64,000 nt of DNA from Telmatactis stephensoni. Lineage: Eukaryota; Cnidaria; Anthozoa; Actiniaria; Isophelliidae. Positions within the stretch are counted from its first letter, which is position 1. Each line of letters starts with the position of its first letter. Both the position numbers and the translations under genes were made by a program. Shown here one piece after another: positions 1-11,300 of this stretch. Location of the stretch: contig JALIZF010001546.1 in NCBI GenBank assembly GCA_029948255.1, positions 168,501-232,500 on the forward strand, read 5' to 3'. Under the pieces are notes generated by a model that had not been told where the DNA came from, searched no databases, and worked only from the letters and a program-made list of their open reading frames with translations.

Positions 1-1172
1 GTGCATAAGGAATATTTTCAATTCAACATACAGGGACTGGAAAAATTGTTCAAATGCATGCAATTCTTTGTACCACACAGAGTTGGAATAAATTTGTGTA
101 ACAGATGTATGCATAGGGAAGTCTACTATGAGCTCATGTAGAAAAAATGTGGACATTTCTTGTTATGGAACCGCTTGTAAAAGTGTCAATAGTCGCTGGT
201 ACTGCTCTATACTATTCATCAGGAGCAAGATATGGAGCAGCGGATGAAAACCCACGCGTTTCGTAACTTTTAGCGCCAAAAGTCTTGCCCTACGCGTGAC
301 CAGACGACTGACAAGAAATGCCACAGGGAATGGTGAGTGGGTCAACCAGGATAATAATAGGCATGAAAAGGGCATCGTAATGTAATGGTCAATGGAGCTG
401 AACAATTTTGGACTTACTTGGAAGGTCTGTAGGTCTAGTAAGGGTAGAACGGATGGCCAATTCCTTTGGTAATTGAACTTGACGTGGCATGTAGTTTAGC
501 TTGGCTGAGACGAGGGAGAAAATTTGAAGGCGTGGTCACATGGGAAGTAGTGTGATTGGGTTTCCTGTGTAGCACAATGTGTGTGGTATGATTTGGGTTT
601 CCTGTGTGAAGTATGGGAAGTGGGGGGGGGGGGGGGGGGGGGGTGGAGAAGACTGCCAAACATAGCAGTAGTAAAGTATATGTATATGTATCAGTTGAGT
701 GCATATGTAGGGGGTATGGGCTAAGAGAACTATACATATACAATGGGTGAAAACATCCATGTATTATGCACACATGTCAGAAGTAAATATGCAAAACCTG
801 GCAGGTATTCGTACCTATGCTGAGGGGAAGGAGAGGGAGGGGTCTAGTGGAGTAAGGTTGTAGGGGAAGGGTAATGGTCATGAGAGGAAGGAGATGTAAA
901 AGGGCAGCATAGGGATCAATTAAGATTCAAAACTTTCCCTGCAAATATAGCAACATTTTGATGTAAGGCAATGCAATTTACAACCAAAGCATGTGCATAA
1001 GGAACATTTTCAATTGGGTTTCCTGTGTGAGGTATGTGAAGTGGGGGAGGGGGGGGGGGGGAAGGCAAAGACTGCCAAACATAGCAGTAGTAAAGTATAT
1101 GTATATGTATCAGTTGAGTGCATATGTAGGGGGTATGGGCTAAGAGAACCATACATATACAATGGGTGAAAA
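1..1172 (-). repeat. Partial A-B1-B2 repeat unit, 3' side of the Penelope-like element
   Basis: This stretch is near-identical to the units of the array at 5113-12490. It runs through segment A (about 1-560), B1 (G tract near 620-641) and B2 (G tract near 1042-1061). Homology stops abruptly near 1172, where the array sequence 'aatgggtgaaaa' changes into unrelated sequence that continues to about 5113. The base variant 'gatgtaagg' here (about 960) is shared with the copy at 5117 but not with the later copies ('gatataagg'). The two copies flanking the reverse transcriptase body are therefore sister copies, as expected for pseudo-LTRs of one Penelope-like insertion. Confidence 0.85.
165..320 (-). 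ncRNA. Putative pseudoknotted RNA module in segment A (repeated in each unit)
   Basis: Three complementary pairs are visible: 223-229 with 284-290, 253-259 with 292-298, and 266-271 with 278-283. The first two interleave, so they form a pseudoknot, and the third is a short hairpin with loop AGCGCC. The same pairs occur in every A segment. A diverged copy at 1808-1897 keeps all three with compensatory changes. On the minus strand the boxes CTGATGA (RC of 216-222) and GAAA sit at helix borders, as in hammerhead ribozymes, but their order is not the hammerhead order. Hammerheads are known from Penelope pLTRs, so a self-cleaving or structural RNA is a reasonable guess. Function is not shown. Confidence 0.4.
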
Positions 1173-4100
1173 GTCTTTGTAATGAGGATAATGCAATTTA
1201 AGACTGAAGCATGTACACATGTGTTGGAGGTTGAAATGTAGGTTAAAACCAAATTGAGTGTGTGGAAATTGTCTTCTGTGTGATTTAGGACATATATGAG
1301 GGGGATTTGTAATAAGAGAATTGTAGTATCCGTATAGTGATAGACAAGTCTGCTGATAAAGTGTTAAAAATGCTATGTACGTGCAAAAAAAGGGGTAGCG
1401 GGTAAAGCAGCCGGAAGGTCCGTGAATGATTGTATAAAAAGTACGATAGGTAGCGTGTAGTGTGTTAGGGAAAAGGGTAATAGAAGCACCAAGAACATTC
1501 ATATACAAGTCGTGTGTGGAAGACTTAGGGGGGAGGGGTGGGTGGGGATTAGGAAAATCCTTGAAAAATAACCAAAAGGACGAAACCCAAGGAAGTGATG
1601 AATGAAAACGTGGATCGGTAAAGATAAAATGGGTAATAAATGCGGTGGAGAGAAAATTAGGCAGCTAGGGGAGGTGGAGAGATAAGCGGATCGGTAACGG
1701 CGGCGTGGCATGAGCTCATGTGACGCGCGGTGCCATGGAGGAGCGGGAGATTCGAAAAAAATACATAGGGAAAAGGACTGTAGATCGCTCGTTCTGCCAG
1801 GTAGTGATCATCAGGGGTTAAGCTACAAGGCAGAGGTCGGAAAAGGGGACCAGCACGTTTCATAACTCTTAGCGCCAAGAGTCTTAACCCTACGTGCCAC
1901 GAGTCGATCAGGGGCACCCCGTTGACCGATGTGAAAAGGTTAAAAAAGGAAAAAAAAAGGAAAAAAAAAAAAAGAAGGGATGAGTGTAAAATGGTTAGTG
2001 AACGGGATGGGTGGGGAATGAAATGTTGTGGCGATCGTTGTAGTGTAAACTGGTAAAAATACTTACTTGGCTTCTATAGTCGCTTGCTATTATCCAGTGC
2101 AGGCACATGGAAAGGGAAGGGAGCATGCGTGCACTCCGTTAACAGGAAGGGGGGAGGGGGGGGATATTCTTTCGTCACCGAAGTGTTGTATGTTTGGGTG
2201 ACCTGTGGTAAAGTTGTGGCTAGGGACCCCGGTGTGGATGGGCTGGAGTTCCTGTGTTATAGTGAATCTATCTGGTGTGTCGGGTGGGGGGAAGGGGAGG
2301 GGGGTGGGCAGGTGAGCTTGCGTGTATGGCTTATGGAGAGTTGAGTGCGTGGAGTCCCTGTGTAGTAGAAAAGAGATAAAAGAAAGTCTTTGTGTAGTAA
2401 ATGAAAGGGAAATTACAATGGGGTGCGTGGAGTCCCAGTGTAGTGAAGAAAAGGGGGGGTGCGGGGTTCCTGTGCCCTGAAGTTAGAAAGAAATACTGGG
2501 GAGACTAGCCGATGGAAAAGATTCGAAAAGTGCATGGGTTGAAAACGAATAGGGAGAATCTACTGTGTAGTGTAGTGCAAGATAGGTCCGTTGGATGGGG
2601 GGGGGGGGGGGGGAAGTAGGTTTTTGGATGAAGTGTATGCACGGTTATAGTGAGTCAGGTTAGTGGAATCCCTGTGTAGTAAACGAAGAGGGGGAGCTGG
2701 GCCGGGACGTATGATAAACAAGCGAGTGCAAAATGTTAATGGCGTTGCAAACTTTCGTAGAAAATTGACAAGGAGGATGTGAAAAAGACTTTAATTATAC
2801 AAAACAGCCTGTTGAAATATGCCTGAGTGGTTTTATTGCCCGTTGGGTATGTAAAACGGATCTTGAGGGCCGAAAGTGTTCAAGATTGGCGTAGCTTGTT
2901 GTCCATGTCCTCTATGTGTTTACAATGTTCACGTGGTTGTAGTGGTATCTGTTAGGAGTATACTTCCTATGGACAGAACACGGTTGGCCGGACATGCATT
3001 GTCGAAGGATTCATCAGTCTCTACTTAACTCTTGTTGGTTGGGCACAGGTAGGACGTTCGTGGCATAAATGTACAAGTTTAGAATGTAGGATATATTCTG
3101 TATATGGCATTGTATTAATTCTGTTCAATCCAAGGAAATGTGGGATTCCAATCAATGAATTTATGTCTATGTGTCCCCACACTGGTATAAATTCTATGTA
3201 AGTGTTTGTAGACTACTGGACTTGTGGAAGTTCATGTTGGGTAGTGCTCTCCGTGGATAACACATGGAGGAGAGACCAAAAGTGTGGATCTCTGGGTATA
3301 TGTTTTTCAGATGTATATTTGTTCATGGTGGCTTGGCTGCTTTGTCAGGGTTTTTTGGCTGCTTTGGATGGCTTGCATGTAGAAGGGTCCATTTTTGTGT
3401 TGTGTGGTGCATGTGTATGAGGTGATATGTTTCTCTGTTGCATGAAATGATGTGCTATTCATGGATGATTGTGTGGGGGAGGGGGTGATGAGGAGAATCG
3501 TGTGTGTACAAGTGTGTCTTTAATGTTACGGTGTCTCATGAAGGATACAATGGGTGGCTTGGGAAAAAAGGGGGACAAGGATTTGTCATGTGAGATGAGG
3601 AACCACAGGGAGCGTATGATTCGTGACAGGGGTAGAAACTGAGGGTGGAATGGGACAGTCAAGGGAATGATGGGTTGGGAGTTGTGATTGGTAGTGTCTG
3701 GGTCTGCCTGTGGGAAGAGTAGTTCATTTTGTGTGTGTTCTAATATGGTTTTAAAGGCGGATGTAATGAGGTGATTGGGGTAACCGCGAGCAAGGAGCAC
3801 CACTCGCAGCCTCTCTAACTGGTGGCATAGGTCTTCATCACGGGTCGTGAGCCGTCTGTATCTTAGTACTTGGCTGCGAATGGTGCCCTTCTTGCAGGCA
3901 TTGGGATGGTGGGATGAGTGGTGTAGGAGGAGTGTGCTGTCTGTTGGTTTGGTGTATAGGGTTGTGTAAAGTGTTAGTTCAGGTGTGAGGTGTACATTAG
4001 TGTCTAGGAAGTTAATGTTGGTTGTTGAAAAGGTGTATTGGAATTTGATGCTGTGGTGAAAATTGTTCATGTACTGGAGGAAGTGTTCTAGTGTTGTTTG

Positions 4101-5113
4101 CCCGTGTGGCCATATCATGAAAATGTCGTCAATGTATCTTTTCCACAGGAGGGGTAAGAGGGAGTTGGGGGGGTTTGTGAGTAGCTGGGTTTCCAGTTGG
4201 GCCATGAAAATGTTAGCGTAGGAGGGGGCCATACGTGTACCCATGGCTGTGCCGTGTTGTTGAAGGTAAAATTGGTGGTTAAATGAGAAAAAATTGTGTT
4301 TGAGAATGAAAGTTAGGAACTGATTGAAGACATGTAGGGGAGGGGTGGAATGTTTTGGTAGGGTTGAAAGGGCTTTAAGGGAGGCAGCGATTCCCTCTTC
4401 ATGTGGTATGTTGGTGTATAGGGAGGTAACATCTATGGTGACAAGGATGGTGTTGTCAGGAAGTGGGGTGGGTAAAGTAAAAATTGTTTGCAGGAAATGG
4501 TTAGTATCTCTTATGTAGGAGGGTATTAAGGGGACTAGGGTTTTGAGGTAGTAGTCAACAAATATGGATAGTTTCTCTGTGGGGGAATCGCAGCCGGAGA
4601 TGATGGGGCGACCAGGGATGTTAGGCTTGTGAATTTTGGGCAACATATAGAAAAGAGGGATTCGGCTAGGTGAGTGTGGTATTAGGAAATTGTAGGTGTT
4701 AGTGTCAATAATGTGGGTTGAATGTAGGAAGTGAAGGTAGGCAGTAATGTCTCCAATCAGTTTCGGAATCGGGTTGTGGGGAACTGGTGTGTAGTATTTG
4801 GGATCTAATAATTGTCTGTGTGCTTCTTTCAGGTATTGGTGTTCAGGCCAGAGTACTATGGAACCACCCTTGTCAGCAGGTTTAATGATAATGTGTTGAA
4901 GTTGTTGAAGTTGGTGTAGTGCTTGTTGGTGATTTGGGGAAAGGTTGGATCTGTGTGGGTGTTTGGGATAGGTGAGAAGGGGATTTAGGTGATCCCATAG
5001 TGTATTAATGAATATACGGAGGTTTGTGTTGTCAGGTATGGGTGGGTCCCAGGTGCTGGGGTTGCGGAAAGGGGATGGGGAATTGGATGAGTGACGGAAA
5101 TGGTAACGAAGGT
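1172..5113 (-). mobile_element. Body of a Penelope-like retroelement
   Basis: A single-copy segment of about 3.9 kb is bounded on both sides by copies of the 1.42-kb repeat. On the minus strand it holds the reverse transcriptase ORF (to 3459), followed by about 2.3 kb in which I find no intact ORF. The RT ends in the linker that normally leads into a GIY-YIG endonuclease in Penelope-like elements. I could not see a clear GIY-YIG motif downstream, so the element is either endonuclease-deficient or decayed there. A long G tract lies at 2597-2613, and 1660-1925 is a diverged relative of segment A. Confidence 0.8.
1735..1930 (-). ncRNA. Diverged copy of the pseudoknotted module
   Basis: The pairs are 1815-1822 (GGGTTAAG) with 1883-1890 (CTTAACCC), 1853-1858 with 1892-1897 (GCACGT/ACGTGC), and 1865-1870 with 1877-1882 (ACTCTT/AAGAGT). 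Compared with the copy at 165-320 the helix sequences differ but pairing is kept, while the loop AGCGCC and the TCATCAG box (1808-1814) are unchanged. It lies downstream of the reverse transcriptase in transcript sense. Confidence 0.4.
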
Positions 5114-5336
5114 TTTGATGTAAGGCAATGCAATTTACAACCAAAGCATGTGCATAAGGAACATTTTCAATTGGGTTTCCTGTGTGAGGTATGTGAAGTG
5201 GGGGAGGGGGGGGGGGGGAAGGCAAAGACTGCCAAACATAGCAGTAGTAAAGTATATGTATATGTATCAGTTGAGTGCATATGTAGGGGGTATGGGCTAA
5301 GAGAACCATACATATACAATGGGTGAAAACATCCAT
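3459..5336 (-). CDS. Penelope-like reverse transcriptase
   Basis: The 625-codon ORF encodes a reverse transcriptase of the Penelope class. Residues 1-75 are translated from the flanking repeat and include a proline run from the G tract, so the native start is uncertain; family-like sequence begins near residue 76. Recognisable blocks are KPADKGG (152-158), LPKIHKP (232-238), a TPT-type block at 243-285, IDVTSLYTNIP (301-311, first catalytic Asp 302), GTAMGTRMAPSYAN (362-375) and YIDDIF (401-406, catalytic Asp pair). These are followed by the FLD and KPTD thumb-region blocks. The reading frame is uninterrupted through all RT motifs, so this copy may be young. No GIY-YIG endonuclease follows in frame. 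Such enzymes copy the element RNA using genomic DNA ends as primer. Confidence 0.9.
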   Translation of the reverse strand: MDVFTHCICMVLLAHTPYICTQLIHIHILYYCYVWQSLPSPPPPPPLHIPHTGNPIENVPYAHALVVNCIALHQNLRYHFRHSSNSPSPFRNPSTWDPPIPDNTNLRIFINTLWDHLNPLLTYPKHPHRSNLSPNHQQALHQLQQLQHIIIKPADKGGSIVLWPEHQYLKEAHRQLLDPKYYTPVPHNPIPKLIGDITAYLHFLHSTHIIDTNTYNFLIPHSPSRIPLFYMLPKIHKPNIPGRPIISGCDSPTEKLSIFVDYYLKTLVPLIPSYIRDTNHFLQTIFTLPTPLPDNTILVTIDVTSLYTNIPHEEGIAASLKALSTLPKHSTPPLHVFNQFLTFILKHNFFSFNHQFYLQQHGTAMGTRMAPSYANIFMAQLETQLLTNPPNSLLPLLWKRYIDDIFMIWPHGQTTLEHFLQYMNNFHHSIKFQYTFSTTNINFLDTNVHLTPELTLYTTLYTKPTDSTLLLHHSSHHPNACKKGTIRSQVLRYRRLTTRDEDLCHQLERLRVVLLARGYPNHLITSAFKTILEHTQNELLFPQADPDTTNHNSQPIIPLTVPFHPQFLPLSRIIRSLWFLISHDKSLSPFFPKPPIVSFMRHRNIKDTLVHTRFSSSPPPPHNHP

Positions 5337-8300
5337 GTATTATGCACACATGTCAGAAGTAAATATGCACAACCTGGCAGGTATTCGTACCTATGCTGAG
5401 GGGAAGGAGAGGGAGGGGTCTAGTGGAGTAGGGCTGTAGGGGAAGGGTAATGGTCATGAGAGGAAGGAGATGTAAAAGGGCAGCATAGGGATCAATTAAG
5501 ATTCAAAACTTTCCCTGCAAATATAGCAACATTTTGATATAAGGCAATGCAATTTACAACCAAAACCTGTGCATAAGGAATATTTTCAATTCAACATACA
5601 GGGACTGGAAAAATTGTTCAAATGCATGCAATTCTTTGTACCACACAGAGTTGGAATAAATTTGTGTAACAGATGTATGCATAGGGAAGTCTACTATGAG
5701 CTCATGTAGAAAAAATGTGGACATTTCTTGTTATGGAACCGCTTGTAAAAGTGTCAATAGTCGCTGGTACTGCTCTATACTATTCATCAGGAGCAAGATA
5801 TGGAGCAGCGGATGAAAACCCACGCGTTTCGTAACTTTTAGCGCCAAAAGTCTTGCCCTACGCGTGACCAGACGACTGACAAGAAATGCCACAGGGAATG
5901 GTGAGTGGGTCAACCAGGATAATAATAGGCATGAAAAGGGCATCGTAATGTAATGGTCAATGGAGCTGAACAATTTTGGACTTACTTGGAAGGTCTGTAG
6001 GTCTAGTAAGGGTAGAACGGATGGCCAATTCCTTTGGTAATTGAACTTGACGTGGCATGTAGTTTAGCTTGGCTGAGACGAGGGAGAAAATTTGAAGGCG
6101 TGGTCACATGGGAAGTAGTGTGATTGGGTTTCCTGTGTAGCACAATGTGTGTGGTATGATTTGGGTTTCCTGTGTGAAGTATGGGAAGTGGGGGGGGGGG
6201 GGGGGGGGGGTGGAGAAGACTGCCAAACATAGCAGTAGTAAAGTATATGTATATGTATCAGTTGAGTGCATATGTAGGGGGTATGGGCTAAGAGAACTAT
6301 ACATATACAATGGGTGAAAACATCCATGTATTATGCACACATGTCAGAAGTAAATATGCAAAACCTGGCAGGTATTCGTACCTATGCTGAGGGGAAGGAG
6401 AGGGAGGGGTCTAGTGGAGTAAGGTTGTAGGGGAAGGGTAATGGTCATGAGAGGAAGGAGATGTAAAAGGGCAGCATAGGGATCAATTAAGATTCAAAAC
6501 TTTCCCTGCAAATATAGCAACATTTTGATATAAGGCAATGCAATTTACAACCAAAGCATGTGCATAAGGAACATTTTCAATTGGGTTTCCTGTGTGAGGT
6601 ATGTGAAGTGGGGGAGGGGGGGGGGGGGGAAGGCAAAGACTGCCAAACATAGCAGTAGTAAAGTATATGTATATGTATCAGTTGAGTGCATATGTAGGGG
6701 GTATGGACTAAGAGAACCATACATATACAATGGGTGAAAACATCCATGTATTATGCACACATGTCAGAAGTAAATATGCACAACCTGGCAGGTATTCGTA
6801 CCTATGCTGAGGGGAAGGAGAGGGAGGGGTCTAGTGGAGTAGGGCTGTAGGGGAAGGGTAATGGTCATGAGAGGAAGGAGATGTAAAAGGGCAGCATAGG
6901 GATCAATTAAGATTCAAAACTTTCCCTGCAAATATAGCAACATTTTGATATAAGGCAATGCAATTTACAACCAAAACCTGTGCATAAGGAATATTTTCAA
7001 TTCAACATACAGGGACTGGAAAAATTGTTCAAATGCATGCAATTCTTTGTACCACACAGAGTTGGAATAAATTTGTGTAACAGATGTATGCATAGGGAAG
7101 TCTACTATGAGCTCATGTAGAAAAAATGTGGACATTTCTTGTTATGGAACCGCTTGTAAAAGTGTCAATAGTCGCTGGTACTGCTCTATACTATTCATCA
7201 GGAGCAAGATATGGAGCAGCGGATGAAAACCCACGCGTTTCGTAACTTTTAGCGCCAAAAGTCTTGCCCTACGCGTGACCAGACGACTGACAAGAAATGC
7301 CACAGGGAATGGTGAGTGGGTCAACCAGGATAATAATAGGCATGAAAAGGGCATCGTAATGTAATGGTCAATGGAGCTGAACAAGTTTGGACTTACTTGG
7401 AAGGTCTGTAGGTCTAGTAAGGGTAGAACGGATGGCCAATTCCTTTGGTAATTGAACTTGACGTGGCATGTAGTGTAGCTTGGCTGAGACGAGGGAGAAA
7501 ATTTGAAGGCGTGGTCACATGGGAAGTAGTGTGATTGGGTTTCCTGTGTAGCACAATGTGTGTGGTATGATTTGGGTTTCCTGTGTGAAGTATACGGAAG
7601 TGGGGATGGGGGGGGGGGGAGTGGGGGGGGGGGTGGAGAAGACTGCCAAACATAGCAGTAGTAAAGTATATGTATATGTATCAGTTGAGTGCATATGTAG
7701 GGGGTATGGGCTAAGAGAACTATACATATACAATGGGTGAAAACATCCATGTATTATGCACACATGTCAGAAGTAAATATGCAAAACCTGGCAGGTATTC
7801 GTACCTATGCTGAGGGGAAGGAGAGGGAGGGGTCTAGTGGAGTAAGGTTGTAGGGGAAGGGTAATGGTCATGAGAGGAAGGAGATGTAAAAGGGCAGCAT
7901 AGGGATCAATTAAGATTCAAAACTTTCCCTGCAAATATAGCAACATTTTGATATAAGGCAATGCAATTTACAACCAAAGCATGTGCATAAGGAACATTTT
8001 CAATTGGGTTTCCTGTGTGAGGTATGTGAAGTGGGGGAGGGGGGGGGGGGAAGGCAAAGACTGCCAAACATAGCAGTAGTAAAGTATATGTATATGTATC
8101 AGTTGAGTGCATATGTAGGGGGTATGGACTAAGAGAACCATACATATACAATGGGTGAAAACATCCATGTATTATGCACACATGTCAGAAGTAAATATGC
8201 ACAACCTGGCAGGTATTCGTACCTATGCTGAGGGGAAGGAGAGGGAGGGGTCTAGTGGAGTAGGGCTGTAGGGGACGGGTAATGGTCATGAGAGGAAGGA

Positions 8301-11300
8301 GATGTAAAAGGGCAGCATAGGGATCAATTAAGATTCAAAACTTTCCCTGCAAATATAGCAACATTTTGATATAAGGCAATGCAATTTACAACCAAAACCT
8401 GTGCATAAGGAATATTTTCAATTCAACATACAGGGACTGGAAAAATTGTTCAAATGCATGCAATTCTTTGTACCACACAGAGTTGGAATAAATTTGTGTA
8501 ACAGATGTATGCATAGGGAAGTCTACTATGAGCTCATGTAGAAAAAATGTGGACATTTCTTGTTATGGAACCGCTTGTAAAAGTGTCAATAGTCGCTGGT
8601 ACTGCTCTATACTATTCATCAGGAGCAAGATATGGAGCAGCGGATGAAAACCCACGCGTTTCGTAACTTTTAGCGCCAAAAGTCTTGCCCTACGCGTGAC
8701 CAGACGACTGACAAGAAATGCCACAGGGAATGGTGAGTGGGTCAACCAGGATAATAATAGGCATGAAAAGGGCATCGTAATGTAATGGTCAATGGAGCTG
8801 AACAAGTTTGGACTTACTTGGAAGGTCTGTAGGTCTAGTAAGGGTAGAACGGATGGCCAATTCCTTTGGTAATTGAACTTGACGTGGCATGTAGTGTAGC
8901 TTGGCTGAGACGAGGGAGAAAATTTGAAGGCGTGGTCACATGGGAAGTAGTGTGATTGGGTTTCCTGTGTAGCACAATGTGTGTGGTATGATTTGGGTTT
9001 CCTGTGTGAAGTATACGAAGTGGGGGATGGGGGGGGGGGGGGGGGGGGGGGGTGGAGAAGACTGCCAAACATAGCAGTAGTAAAGTATATGTATATGTAT
9101 CAGTTGAGTGCATATGTAGGGGGTATGGGCTAAGAGAACTATACATATACAATGGGTGAAAACATCCATGTATTATGCACACATGTCAGAAGTAAATATG
9201 CAAAACCTGGCAGGTATTCGTACCTATGCTGAGGGGAAGGAGAGGGAGGGGTCTAGTGGAGTAAGGTTGTAGGGGAAGGGTAATGGTCATGAGAGGAAGG
9301 AGATGTAAAAGGGCAGCATAGGGATCAATTAAGATTCAAAACTTTCCCTGCAAATATAGCAACATTTTGATATAAGGCAATGCAATTTACAACCAAAGCA
9401 TGTGCATAAGGAACATTTTCAATTGGGTTTCCTGTGTGAGGTATGTGAAGTGGGGGAGGGGGGGGGGGGGGGAAGGCAAAGACTGCCAAACATAGCAGTA
9501 GTAAAGTATATGTATATGTATCAGTTGAGTGCATATGTAGGGGGTATGGGACTAAGAGAACCATACATATACAATGGGTGAAAACATCCATGTATTATGC
9601 ACACATGTCAGAAGTAAATATGCACAACCTGGCAGGTATTCGTACCTATGCTGAGGGGAAGGAGAGGGAGGGGTCTAGTGGAGTAGGGCTGTAGGGGAAG
9701 GGTAATGGTCATGAGAGGAAGGAGATGTAAAAGGGCAGCATAGGGATCAATTAAGATTCAAAACTTTCCCTGCAAATATAGCAACATTTTGATATAAGGC
9801 AATGCAATTTACAACCAAAACCTGTGCATAAGGAATATTTTCAATTCAACATACAGGGACTGGAAAAATTGTTCAAATGCATGCAATTCTTTGTACCACA
9901 CAGAGTTGGAATAAATTTGTGTAACAGATGTATGCATAGGGAAGTCTACTATGAGCTCATGTAGAAAAAATGTGGACATTTCTTGTTATGGAACCGCTTG
10001 TAAAAGTGTCAATAGTCGCTGGTACTGCTCTATACTATTCATCAGGAGCAAGATATGGAGCAGCGGATGAAAACCCACGCGTTTCGTAACTTTTAGCGCC
10101 AAAAGTCTTGCCCTACGCGTGACCAGACGACTGACAAGAAATGCCACAGGGAATGGTGAGTGGGTCAACCAGGATAATAATAGGCATGAAAAGGGCATCG
10201 TAATGTAATGGTCAATGGAGCTGAACAAGTTTGGACTTACTTGGAAGGTCTGTAGGTCTAGTAAGGGTAGAACGGATGGCCAATTCCTTTGGTAATTGAA
10301 CTTGACGTGGCATGTAGTGTAGCTTGGCTGAGACGAGGGAGAAAATTTGAAGGCGTGGTCACATGGGAAGTAGTGTGATTGGGTTTCCTGTGTAGCACAA
10401 TGTGTGTGGTATGATTTGGGTTTCCTGTGTGAAGTATACGAAGTGGGGGATGGGGGGGGGGGGGGGGGGGGGGGGGGTGGAGAAGACTGCCAAACATAGC
10501 AGTAGTAAAGTATATGTATATGTATCAGTTGAGTGCATATGTAGGGGGTATGGGCTAAGAGAACTATACATATACAATGGGTGAAAACATCCATGTATTA
10601 TGCACACATGTCAGAAGTAAATATGCAAAACCTGGCAGGTATTCGTACCTATGCTGAGGGGAAGGAGAGGGAGGGGTCTAGTGGAGTAAGGTTGTAGGGG
10701 AAGGGTAATGGTCATGAGAGGAAGGAGATGTAAAAGGGCAGCATAGGGATCAATTAAGATTCAAAACTTTCCCTGCAAATATAGCAACATTTTGATATAA
10801 GGCAATGCAATTTACAACCAAAGCATGTGCATAAGGAACATTTTCAATTGGGTTTCCTGTGTGAGGTATGTGAAGTGGGGGAGGGGGGGGGGGGGAAGGC
10901 AAAGACTGCCAAACATAGCAGTAGTAAAGTATATGTATATGTATCAGTTGAGTGCATATGTAGGGGGTATGGACTAAGAGAACCATACATATACAATGGG
11001 TGAAAACATCCATGTATTATGCACACATGTCAGAAGTAAATATGCAAAACCTGGCAGGTATTCGTACCTATGCTGAGGGGAAGGAGAGGGAGGGGTCTAG
11101 TGGAGTAGGGCTGTAGGGGACGGGTAATGGTCATGAGAGGAAGGAGATGTAAAAGGGCAGCATAGGGATCAATTAAGATTCAAAACTTTCCCTGCAAATA
11201 TAGCAACATTTTGATATAAGGCAATGCAATTTACAACCAAAACCTGTGCATAAGGAATATTTTCAATTCAACATACAGGGACTGGAAAAATTGTTCAAAT

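Noticed and set aside
165..320. Canonical hammerhead ribozyme on the minus strand
   Set aside because: CTGATGA, GAAA and a UA site are present, but GAAA and its helix come before CTGATGA between the strands of the other helix. This is not any circular permutation of the hammerhead. Kept only as a pseudoknot-like module.
435..1152. Minus-strand ORFs of 70-205 codons with MDVFTHC/MCIIHGC starts, repeated in each array unit
   Set aside because: They are read-throughs of the tandem repeat. Frames depend on the length of the G tract and differ between copies, so coding constraint is unlikely.
2700..3458. GIY-YIG endonuclease downstream of the Penelope RT
   Set aside because: The minus-strand translation shows a few Cys and Tyr residues in broken frames, but no clear GIY or YIG with correct spacing.
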